From: Sunxiuqinia rutila
GTDB taxonomy: Bacteria > Bacteroidota > Bacteroidia > Bacteroidales > Prolixibacteraceae
Length of the DNA: 64,000 bases
Assembly: GCF_050589705.1 (NCBI RefSeq)
Contig: NZ_JBNGOT010000017.1
Coordinates: forward strand, 1-64,000
Reading direction: 5' to 3'
The notes beneath the pieces were generated by a model. That model was not told where the DNA came from. It saw only the letters and a program-made list of their open reading frames with translations, and did not search any database. Position numbers and translations under genes: made by a program. Of this stretch, positions 1 to 7,597 are shown piece after piece. Every line of letters begins with the position of its first letter. The stretch's first letter is position 1.

Positions 1-126
1 ACTTTTCTTTTCCCATATCAGGTAAATTTTAAAACATTCATTTTTGTTTACATGACACAGTTTGTTGAACACTCTCCTTTTTTGTGTTAGGAAACTCAAA
101 AACGGCTCTTTCTACCAACTTTAATT

Positions 127-336
127 GGTAAATGGGTTTACCAGAGCGGTAAATGACCTTACCAGACAGGTAAATGTGTCTACCAGAGAGGTAAATGAGG
201 CTACCAGAGAGGTAAATGAGGCTACCAGACAGGTAAATGGGTCTACCAGATAGGTAAATGTGTTTACCAGAGCGGTAAATGACCTTACCAGAGGGGTTGG
301 CATGCCTACCAACGAGGTTTTTGACCCAACCAAGCC
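127..336. repeat. 21-bp tandem repeat array, about 10 units
   Basis: Ten consecutive 21-bp units start at 127, 148, 169, 190, 211, 232, 253, 274, 295 and 316. The consensus is GGTAAATG-N4-TACCAGA-N2; the last two units are degenerate. Each unit has a small dyad (GGTA / TACC). Units 1-2 and 7-8 are nearly the same pair of variants, so a larger block may have been duplicated. Because 21 is a multiple of three, the minus strand stays open from 357 to 121. It would encode heptads of the form L-V-x-x-F-T-x ending in a stop at 121-123. I see no start signal or conserved domain and treat it as non-coding repeat DNA. A unit of 21 bp is also two turns of B-DNA. Confidence 0.9.
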
Positions 337-626
337 ATTTTGGGCGGAACTGTTCAAAAAGCGGTGTCAGTTGTATCTTTTTTGGCTGAAAATGTGCAAA
401 AAATGGTGTCCATGGTATGGACGTGCGTGTTTTTTGTTTAGAACGAAAATAAAAAGGCGCTTACGGACGCATACATTTTGTAAAGTTTTGTAACTTGATC
501 AGCCAAACCTAAAAAAGAAAAAACCAATGACAGTACTAACCAACGGACACCCACCGCACACAAGCAGCGTTTTAATCAGTAAAAACACATCCAGCTAAAG
601 CGAATATATCCACAAGACTGTGGGTA

Positions 627-642
627 TATAAGTGTTACCTGC
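627..642. repeat. Left outer inverted repeat of the cassette
   Basis: The sequence TATAAGTGTTACCTGC is the inverted counterpart of GCAGGTAACATTTTGTATA at 6565-6583. The core decamer TGTTACCTGC (633-642) matches the reverse complement of 6565-6574 exactly, and the TATA ends agree beyond it with a few extra bases on the right. The two copies face each other across the AT-rich two-gene module. They may be the outer ends of a mobile cassette or scattered copies of a dispersed repeat. Confidence 0.6.
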
Positions 643-781
643 AAGGTTGAAAAAGAGAAAGACTGAACTGTAAATTGACTAAAACTAAAACGAATAAAAA
701 ACTAATGAGTGCTTCGATTAAGATTTTGTTTTGCCGACGCGCTTTTGCCCTAAGGGGCAATTTAGGAAGCCTACGCACATT

Positions 782-850
782 GCACACATTTGCAAATCAC
801 ACAAGCCAACACACAAACCAAAATTTGCAAAAAAGTGCAATTTTTGCCAA
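782..850. repeat. Left inner direct repeat of the cassette
   Basis: This stretch shares a long imperfect match, in the same orientation, with 6412-6480. The shared pattern is ACATTTGCAA, then CACAAGCCA, ACACA, CCAAAA, TTGCAAAA and finally TTTNTGCCAA, with only scattered substitutions and small indels. The two copies sit immediately outside the two-gene operon at 881-6440. Within this copy AAAATTTGCA/TGCAATTTT can form a hairpin. It lies about 30 bp upstream of the helicase start codon. Confidence 0.75.
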
Positions 851-880
851 CGCTAGATTAAGAATATTTTAACAAATATA

Positions 881-3800
881 ATGCACAAAATACTAAATAA
901 ATATTGCTCAGACAACATTGGAGAAACAGGTTTATTCTTGTTTAATCCACCTACTGGCTCAGGGAAAACATACAAGGTTCTTGAATACATTTTTAATAAT
1001 TATAAATCTTTTTGTAAGGATGGACGAAAGATATTTTTTATTACAAACCTTAAGAAAAACCTACCATTTGAGGAATTGAGAGATAATTTCTTCAAACCAA
1101 ACAAGAAACTTGCAGACTTTGATAATCATGTTTTGTTCATTGATTCTAACCAAGATTTTATATTAAAAAACCTACTTGAAATTGAAGATGAAGTTGAAGA
1201 ATACTTTAACACTTCGGACTTTAGAAACCTAAAACGATTGTGTAGGAGCATTAAAAAACTTGAACAGAATCAAGGAATGCAAGATGTTGTTGATGAATTT
1301 AAAAGGCAAATACGAGAAAAGTATGAACCTAACTTCCGAAAACGCATATCGGAATATTTATCGAAGCATTTCCCAAACAAGCAGGATAGAATAAAAGCGA
1401 TAAAGAATAATAAAAGTCTTAATTGGATTGGGAAATTATACCCAACAGTGTACACAGATAAAAGAAAGATTTACTTTTTAAGCATAGACAAGTTTTTTGC
1501 TAAGAATGCAACATTAGTAGAACCATCATATTATTTCCACGAGAATAAAATATCCAAGAGGTCTCTCTTTTTCATTGATGAATTTGATTCGACGAAAAAT
1601 AACATTCTATCCAATATTATTGATAAGGGAATAAATCAAAAAATTGATTTTATTCAATTGTTTAATGGAATTCATTTGTCTTTACTCAACAATGTTTTCC
1701 CACAACAAATTCTTTCTGTTTCAGACAAGTTAGAAAAGAAAATTGAAAGCAATGGAAGAATCTTAACTCCTAAAAATCAACTTGAATCTTTTCAAAAGAA
1801 AGCTGATAGCATTTGTGATGAATTCAAACTAAAGGTAAGTTACAAAACAGTTGAATCAGGAGAAAAACAGGACTCCAGAAGTCTTCTTTTTCATGATTTC
1901 CGTTATCATGCAGTTTTGAAAGGTGATAAGAAATTTATACGCATTGACACAGAACCTTCTGTCGGGTTAAATAATATTAGGTTTGTTGATGAAAAACCCC
2001 CATCAAATCAGAAGTCTATCATTGCATTGCTAAATAGCATTAAGGGGTTTATTAATTACTTTCAAACGGGCATAAAGCATTTAGCAACCAATTATTATGA
2101 TTTAAAAAAGGAAAATGATTCTGATATCGAATATTCATATGAATCGGCACTTCTTACAATCTTGGAGGAATTCTCGTTGGAGACAAAACATAAAAATTTC
2201 CTAGTTGATAATATTCTAGCCGAGAGAAGTTTGGCAAATCATTCAGAAGAAAAATTACATTACGATTTAAGCGTTTATCAAAATGGATTTAGATATTATG
2301 ATTTTGTAGATAGCGAAGAACATGATACTGTAACAAAAACCTTTATTTATTCATTTCAGAATTCTCCCGAGAAATTTATTCTCAAACTTTCGGAGAAAGG
2401 CAAAGTTGTAGGAATTTCAGCTACTTCAACAATTGATACTGTTACAGGGAACTACGATATTAATTACTTGTCAAATCAATTAGGTGAAAAATATTTTTCT
2501 TTATCCGATTCAGAAATTGCCAAGCTTAGAAATGACTTTCATTCTCAATATCCAGATTATGATAAAAGAATTAATATAAAGCCAGAATGGATTGAGCTTG
2601 AAACAGAATCACAATTAAAAGATTGGACAGTACTTTTTGGAGATGAAGAAATTGCAAAAGAAATTTTTAATAAAATAACTCCAGACTCTTTTTATAAAAA
2701 CAGAATTTTAAAGGTTGCTATCGTTTTTAAGCAGTTCCTCATTAAAAATGATATTCAATCCTTTTTGTGTCTTTTGAATGCTTTTCCAAAACCTTTCAAT
2801 TATTCATTTGATGAAAACCATTTGAAAGAAATATTTGAGTTTTTGATTGAAATTACAAAGTCAAAAGAAGATTTTATTTATGATGGAAAGTTTGATGTAA
2901 AAAACTCATACTTAATTATAAAAAGTAAAGATTTTGATGCTCAAAAAGAAGGTTTAATTGACAGATTAGAAAGTGGTAAAAAAGTATTTATTATTTCAAC
3001 ATACCAAACTTTGGGTGCAGGCCAGAATTTACAATTTAAAGCCCCCTCAACTAAAGGATTGGTTAAGTTTAAGCAAGGTTCATTAGATTGGAATAAGGAC
3101 AATAAAACAGATATAAATGCAATATATCTTGACGAACCTACACATTTGCTTATTAATGCCAATAATAGAAACCTGAAAGAGTCCGAATTTGCAACATATC
3201 TATTTCAGCTTGAATTTTTACAAGAGCATGGTGATATTTCAATGTATCATCTAAATCAGGAAGTTAAATTTGCTTTTAAGAACCTAATTAGTTCAATTCA
3301 CTCAAAGACAATTATTCAAAGAAATTTCAAAGTAGACAGTCTGTATCAAAAATACAATTATAGCCAGCATGTTTCAAAAATGGTAATTCAGGCGATAGGT
3401 AGATTGTGCCGAACAAATTTAAAAAGTAGGAACATTTATATTTTTGCTGACAAAAAAATATATCCACACATACTAACCGTTGATACTGAAAAGCAGATTT
3501 GTTTATGGGAGTTTTTGAAGTTGAAAGAGACAAAACCAAAGCTTCATTCTACAGAAACTAACAATGATTTCATTCAAAATCATGTTAATACAGCAAATAC
3601 CATAAGCAGAAAAACAACAAATCTTATTCGAAGATTTCTTGATACAAACTGGACAACAAGAAGTATTGAGGAATGGAAAATGCTTAGAGAAATGACTTTG
3701 CATTTTCCGACACTAACACAAGAAGAAGCAAAAAAGCATGCACGTTTTTGTCAATTATATGTTCATCTTCCATCAGCGAATAATCAGTATTCCTATGAAA

Positions 3801-4387
3801 GGGAGGGTGACTTTGAAGACGTTTCTATAGATTTTACAGATAAATCTAAGTATAGTGTTTCAGAACAAAGCTGTAGGTTGAGTGAACTAATGCAGATTCC
3901 TGGAGTAAATGATTTATTTACCTCAAATAATTGGGCGACAGCTTTCAAGATTGGTGACTACATGTTAACACCACCACTTTTTAATAATATTTACAAGGGA
4001 GCTCTTGGTGAGGAAGTTGGACAGTTTATTTTTAAGAAGCACTTAGGAATTGACTTGAAGGAGATTGAGAATGAAAATTACTTCGAATTTTTTGATTTTG
4101 AATTGGGGGATAATGTTTATGTTGATTTTAAACATTGGCAAGAATACTCAAGCTTCCCAGCTGATGAAGCGAAAGAAAAAATTCTGGAAAAGCTTAATAA
4201 AATTAATGGAGACAAGGTTTTTGTTGTAAATATTTTATCTGAGCAGGATTATAAAAATGTGATTTCGCATGATGGTCGAATCATTGAAATTCCTTTTTTA
4301 TTTAATACAAAAACAAAGAAATTCAATAAAACAGCAGTTACAACAATTTTAAGCGAAATAGAATATGCATCCCATAAAAATAAATAG
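881..4387 (+). CDS. SF2 helicase with C-terminal PD-(D/E)XK-like nuclease domain (putative defence)
   Basis: A 1168-residue protein with the motor motifs of superfamily 2 helicases. These are Walker A PTGSGKT (residues 24-30), Walker B/DExx as IDEFD (D233, E234), motif III SAT after residue 500, motif V STYQTLGAGQNL from S706, and motif VI QAIGRLCR from Q837 with arginine-finger candidates R841 and R844. The C-terminal 150 residues carry GALGEE (1040-1045) and then VDFK (D1082, K1084), which resembles the core of PD-(D/E)XK nucleases. No signal peptide or membrane segment is visible. The gene overlaps the next by 23 bp, so the two are probably translationally coupled. Base composition is far more AT-rich than the chromosome around it, a sign of transfer. 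DinG/Rad3-like helicases with attached nucleases are frequent in phage defence; that role is an inference. Confidence 0.8.
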   Translation: MHKILNKYCSDNIGETGLFLFNPPTGSGKTYKVLEYIFNNYKSFCKDGRKIFFITNLKKNLPFEELRDNFFKPNKKLADFDNHVLFIDSNQDFILKNLLEIEDEVEEYFNTSDFRNLKRLCRSIKKLEQNQGMQDVVDEFKRQIREKYEPNFRKRISEYLSKHFPNKQDRIKAIKNNKSLNWIGKLYPTVYTDKRKIYFLSIDKFFAKNATLVEPSYYFHENKISKRSLFFIDEFDSTKNNILSNIIDKGINQKIDFIQLFNGIHLSLLNNVFPQQILSVSDKLEKKIESNGRILTPKNQLESFQKKADSICDEFKLKVSYKTVESGEKQDSRSLLFHDFRYHAVLKGDKKFIRIDTEPSVGLNNIRFVDEKPPSNQKSIIALLNSIKGFINYFQTGIKHLATNYYDLKKENDSDIEYSYESALLTILEEFSLETKHKNFLVDNILAERSLANHSEEKLHYDLSVYQNGFRYYDFVDSEEHDTVTKTFIYSFQNSPEKFILKLSEKGKVVGISATSTIDTVTGNYDINYLSNQLGEKYFSLSDSEIAKLRNDFHSQYPDYDKRINIKPEWIELETESQLKDWTVLFGDEEIAKEIFNKITPDSFYKNRILKVAIVFKQFLIKNDIQSFLCLLNAFPKPFNYSFDENHLKEIFEFLIEITKSKEDFIYDGKFDVKNSYLIIKSKDFDAQKEGLIDRLESGKKVFIISTYQTLGAGQNLQFKAPSTKGLVKFKQGSLDWNKDNKTDINAIYLDEPTHLLINANNRNLKESEFATYLFQLEFLQEHGDISMYHLNQEVKFAFKNLISSIHSKTIIQRNFKVDSLYQKYNYSQHVSKMVIQAIGRLCRTNLKSRNIYIFADKKIYPHILTVDTEKQICLWEFLKLKETKPKLHSTETNNDFIQNHVNTANTISRKTTNLIRRFLDTNWTTRSIEEWKMLREMTLHFPTLTQEEAKKHARFCQLYVHLPSANNQYSYEREGDFEDVSIDFTDKSKYSVSEQSCRLSELMQIPGVNDLFTSNNWATAFKIGDYMLTPPLFNNIYKGALGEEVGQFIFKKHLGIDLKEIENENYFEFFDFELGDNVYVDFKHWQEYSSFPADEAKEKILEKLNKINGDKVFVVNILSEQDYKNVISHDGRIIEIPFLFNTKTKKFNKTAVTTILSEIEYASHKNK

Positions 4388-6440
4388 TGTTAGCATTTTA
4401 TTCAACTATGATAGAATCATTAATGATTTTTCAATCTTCAAGCTAACTACTTCTGAAAAATATATAAAGTTTGGTAGCTTGATATTAGACGAAGCATTGA
4501 CTGGATTAAAATCTCAATCAGTTGTATTTGAAAAAGGAAGTTGTTTTTATTGTTTATATATTGATGGGGCTTTAAATACAAATAATATTTCCCAAAAACT
4601 CAAAAGTGTAAATGATGGTGAAAATTTTTCAATTGAAAAAATGGAATCAATAGATTCATTAAAAAGCATTCCACAACATCTTTTAGCCCAACTATTTCTT
4701 AATTCTTTAGCCGCACCTAAAAACTCATTACTTGCTTTCAATAATCTTGCTGGATATTTATTTAGTATAAACTCTCGACTGTTTGTAAAAAGAAAATCCA
4801 ACAATGGTGAGTTAATCCTAAAAATACCTTCTATAAAAATTAGAATAGACAAAGCGTTGCAATTGCAACTTGAAGTAAAAACATTTTCAAGTCTAGTTTT
4901 AATAAAGAAATTAAACTTAACTAAATCAATAAAAGAGTATTCTAAATATTCTATTTCTCATTCAACTCAGAAATTGAGAAGAGTTTTACCTAATGAGAAA
5001 CTAGCTGCGAGTGATGTATTTATTGAAAAGCAGGAGTTAGGAAAGAAAACATCAATTCCATTTTTAAGTTTTGAAAATCAGGAATCGTTTTCGGTATCAA
5101 AGATGGGATTTCTGTATTCTTTGTATAATGAGATTAATAGCAAATTATCTGAGTACATAACATTAAATTTTAAGGATATCATTCCAGAACATAGTTTAAG
5201 GTATAACAAGAGACTTCAAATTGAAAAGAATGAGGTAATTGATACTACTGTCTCAAACAACAGTTTTCATATAGTTGACAAAATCAATGACGAGGATTCG
5301 GCAGATTTTTGTGAGGATTTAATTAAAAGCTTTAGGGCTGAATATCCTGATGCAAAAATAACTATAGGGAAAAAAGAAAAAACAAAATGCTTCAACCTAA
5401 TTGTTATTCACAACTCTGACTACTATTCAAGATATAATATTGAAGACCCATATAAAAAGAGTATTAATTCCAATACATCTCAACACATTACAATCGAAGA
5501 TTTTAAACACTCTATTAAATCTGTTGTGAAAAATACTGTTAAAGAATTATGTATCAAACTAGATATCAAGAAAGGATTTATTTCCCTTATTGATTGGCAA
5601 AAATATAACTTTAAAACACATTGGAAATTCGGAATAAAGCACGAATCATTATTTTACTTTCTTGACATTTCGCCCCAAGGGCAATTAACATTCTCAGAAT
5701 TTGAGAATACTTTATTTACTCAAAATGAATATTCGGAATACTGCGATATTTATGAAAATGTATTAAGTGAAAACAAAAATGAGAATGTTGAAGGTATTAT
5801 AGTATCAGGGGAGAATGACATTAATGTTATAAAGAGTTCAGGAGAATATACACTTCCAGATTTTATAAGTATTGGACAGACCTTTGATTTAGCAAATCAA
5901 CCATTTAAAATCAAGCAGACAGAACTTGTACAAATCTTTGAAGATTTTGAAAAACACTTTTCGCATGAAAAAAATGAGGTTTATAAAAATCTCATTAACG
6001 AATCTACTGAGTCAGTATTTGACAGAAAATCGATTCTTAAGATTATTAATCATAGAACAATACGTAAGGAATTTACAGAGTTCTTTTTTAATAAAACAGG
6101 CAATTTATTGCACTATTATTTCAAAGATTCATTGACTAGATATAAGTTGATGGACTCAAATTTAGATATTAAATATCTGACAAAAGAGAATCAAGGAATT
6201 TACTTTGTTGGAACCAAAGGAGAAGGAATACAATCAAACTTTCCACGTGCTTCAAAAATTAGGAAAATAGTTCCGCATAATTCAAGTAAACTGTTATTCG
6301 ATGAATTATTACCTACAATGAATGTTGACTTTGTTAAACATGAAAATATTACAGTTTTACCGTTCCCTTTTAAATATTTAAGAGAATATGTACACCAATC
6401 GCTCAAAGCCAAGCACATTTGCAATTCGCACAAGCCATAA
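4365..6440 (+). CDS. Unassigned 691-residue protein coupled to the helicase-nuclease; possible Argonaute/PIWI-RE-like
   Basis: I do not recognise this family with certainty. It has no signal peptide or transmembrane segments. Features worth noting: a beta-strand plus Asp-Pro-Tyr-Lys-Lys segment (residues 345-366) followed by Gln-His-Ile-Thr (373-376), which recalls the Y-K...Q arrangement of Argonaute MID domains; a strand-turn-strand around 428-446; GIYFVGTKGEG then Arg628 and Arg633; and a C-terminal LPFPFKYL (665-672), which recalls the end of PIWI domains. PIWI-RE proteins are known to travel with DinG-like helicases and nucleases, which fits the upstream gene. The similarity is by eye only and no catalytic DEDD set was demonstrated. 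The last 9-10 codons and the stop (6438-6440) lie inside the flanking repeat 6412-6480, so the C-terminus may have been set by the repeat junction. Confidence 0.55.
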   Translation: MHPIKINSVSILFNYDRIINDFSIFKLTTSEKYIKFGSLILDEALTGLKSQSVVFEKGSCFYCLYIDGALNTNNISQKLKSVNDGENFSIEKMESIDSLKSIPQHLLAQLFLNSLAAPKNSLLAFNNLAGYLFSINSRLFVKRKSNNGELILKIPSIKIRIDKALQLQLEVKTFSSLVLIKKLNLTKSIKEYSKYSISHSTQKLRRVLPNEKLAASDVFIEKQELGKKTSIPFLSFENQESFSVSKMGFLYSLYNEINSKLSEYITLNFKDIIPEHSLRYNKRLQIEKNEVIDTTVSNNSFHIVDKINDEDSADFCEDLIKSFRAEYPDAKITIGKKEKTKCFNLIVIHNSDYYSRYNIEDPYKKSINSNTSQHITIEDFKHSIKSVVKNTVKELCIKLDIKKGFISLIDWQKYNFKTHWKFGIKHESLFYFLDISPQGQLTFSEFENTLFTQNEYSEYCDIYENVLSENKNENVEGIIVSGENDINVIKSSGEYTLPDFISIGQTFDLANQPFKIKQTELVQIFEDFEKHFSHEKNEVYKNLINESTESVFDRKSILKIINHRTIRKEFTEFFFNKTGNLLHYYFKDSLTRYKLMDSNLDIKYLTKENQGIYFVGTKGEGIQSNFPRASKIRKIVPHNSSKLLFDELLPTMNVDFVKHENITVLPFPFKYLREYVHQSLKAKHICNSHKP

Positions 6441-6480
6441 CACAGCCCAAAATTGCAAAAGAGCTTGTCTTTCTGCCAAA
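6412..6480. repeat. Right inner direct repeat of the cassette
   Basis: This is the direct-orientation partner of 782-850, with the same ordered blocks (ACATTTGCAA, CACAAGCCA, ACACA, CCAAAA, TTGCAAAA, TNCTGCCAAA). Its first 29 bases are the end of the 691-residue reading frame, including its TAA. Just downstream, AAAACAAAATC at 6499-6509 is the inverse of GATTTTGTTTT at 722-732, another hint that the two flanks are related. Confidence 0.75.
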
Positions 6481-6564
6481 GCATCTTGCCCGACGCTTAA
6501 AACAAAATCGGGACAGTGCTAAAGTTGAAAATGAATTAGTTTTATGAAAGAAATAGAAAACCCA

Positions 6565-6695
6565 GCAGGTAACATTTTGTATAAGTAATGGTAGGAAAAG
6601 TAGCAAATATCAAGGTTTGTAGCCCGCTCAAACTGAGTAGCGGTTTGACAGGAAAGAAGCCCGCAATCTGCCACTACTCATACAATTTACCGTTA
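6565..6695. repeat. Structured intergenic repeat with imperfect inverted ends
   Basis: The left end (GGTAACATTTTGTATAAGTAATGG, here split as GGTAACATTTTG + TATAAGTAATGG, 6568-6591) and the right end (CCACTACTCATACAA + TTTACCG, 6671-6692) are imperfect inverse copies over about 22 bases. The interior has a hairpin TCAAAC/GTTTGA (6628-6648) and two copies of the word AGCCCGC (6621-6627 and 6658-6664). The whole could fold into a long imperfect stem. I believe repeats of this general form are scattered between genes in Bacteroidota, but that is from memory. The left end doubles as the partner of 627-642. It ends about 18 bp upstream of the next lipoprotein gene. Confidence 0.6.
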
Positions 6696-6712
6696 ACTAA
6701 AATCTAAACGTA

Positions 6713-7468
6713 ATGAAAATCAGAATTCTAATGGCCTTATTGTTCGTGCTACATGTTGGATGCCAAAAGGAGGAGGTACAAAATACGGAGGCTTCAATTG
6801 TAAGCATGCGTTTTGACTTTGGAGAAGTTAGCTTTGAGGATCGTGAAGGCGTTATTAAAGCACCGGCATCGGTGGAGCTGGAAAAACTGATGCCAACGAT
6901 CGAGCTGTCGGAAGGGGCCGTAGTCTATCCTCCGTCGAAGGCTATGACCGACTTTACCCAGCCTGTGGATTATACGGTTACTTCCGAAGACGGGGAAAAT
7001 GTCAATTATTATACGGTTTCTGTTTGGCTTCCCATTGTCAAGTTTACGGTTTATGATTGCACCAACTGGTCTATTGAAAACCCGGTTCCGGAATTGGTAT
7101 CGAATGCAAAAATCTCCATCTTTCAGGATGAATCCGGAGAGAAAGAATTGCTTGAGGTGCTCACAACCGATGACAATGGAGAAGCTTTTTTATATGGTCA
7201 TGGCGAAATGGAGTATTGGTACTTAGTCCAAAAGGGTGAGGCCGTCAACTTAATTGATGGATATATTGTAAACGGGGTCTTTCAAAATCAGGAAGATATT
7301 GACAATTCTGCCGTGCAACCCCAACCTTCGGCGATTGGCGACCTGAAATTTATGGATGCCGATGGCGATGGACGTGTCAATGAGAATGACAAAGTGGATT
7401 ACAGAAGAATCTGGAATTTGCCAGAAAATGGAATAAAAGCGTTTACCGTTTACATCGCCAAACCATAA
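6713..7468 (+). CDS. Surface-exposed lipoprotein, DUF5018-like with EF-hand-like loop
   Basis: A 251-residue lipoprotein. The leader MKIRILMALLFVLHVG ends at Cys17, which is followed by QKEE. This closely resembles the Bacteroidetes lipoprotein export signal (Gln-Lys-Asp/Glu-Asp/Glu) that sends lipoproteins to the cell surface. Residues about 25-105 form a beta-rich domain of the type found at the N-terminus of many Bacteroidetes surface lipoproteins (DUF5018-like; family assignment tentative). Near the C-terminus, DADGDGRVNENDK is a calcium-loop sequence like those in dockerin or EF-hand motifs. No TonB-dependent receptor lies beside it, so its ligand is unknown. Base composition returns to the chromosomal average here. 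Confidence 0.7.
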   Translation: MKIRILMALLFVLHVGCQKEEVQNTEASIVSMRFDFGEVSFEDREGVIKAPASVELEKLMPTIELSEGAVVYPPSKAMTDFTQPVDYTVTSEDGENVNYYTVSVWLPIVKFTVYDCTNWSIENPVPELVSNAKISIFQDESGEKELLEVLTTDDNGEAFLYGHGEMEYWYLVQKGEAVNLIDGYIVNGVFQNQEDIDNSAVQPQPSAIGDLKFMDADGDGRVNENDKVDYRRIWNLPENGIKAFTVYIAKP

Positions 7469-7597
7469 AATGGCTTGCCCGGTGCGACGAATAGAGTGGG
7501 GCGGTGGTACACCAGTCGCAGATTTCTGAATCGGAGCTGGCTCAACAAACAATTAAAAAACTCGAACTAAATACCAATAAACGACCAAACTAAAACG

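Larger units (their letters stand above)
337..880. other. Non-coding leader region before the helicase operon
   Basis: I see no convincing gene here. The short open frames have no recognisable protein content. It contains a perfect interrupted palindrome at 408-422 (GTCCAT-GGT-ATGGAC). Two similar stretches of the form CAAAAA-N2-GGTGTC lie about 42 bp apart (near 355 and 397). A small hairpin (TTGCCC/GGGCAA) lies near 745-760. Two repeat copies, listed separately, also fall here (627-642 and 782-850). No clear TAnnTTTG promoter box was found just upstream of the operon start at 881. Confidence 0.6.

Noticed and set aside
127..336. CRISPR array
   Set aside because: Units are 21 bp, contiguous, with no unique spacers and no cas genes.
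121..357. Open frame of 78 codons on the minus strand with L-V-x-x-F-T-x heptads
   Set aside because: It is the read-through of a 21-bp repeat; any such repeat lacking a stop in one frame gives this. No start signal or conserved domain.
675..872. Open frame of 65 codons before the helicase gene
   Set aside because: Half of it is the inner repeat 782-850; no leader or domain.
6565..6695. Possible integron attC site
   Set aside because: Inverted ends exist, but the RYYYAAC and GTTRRRY boxes do not fit and no integrase is present.
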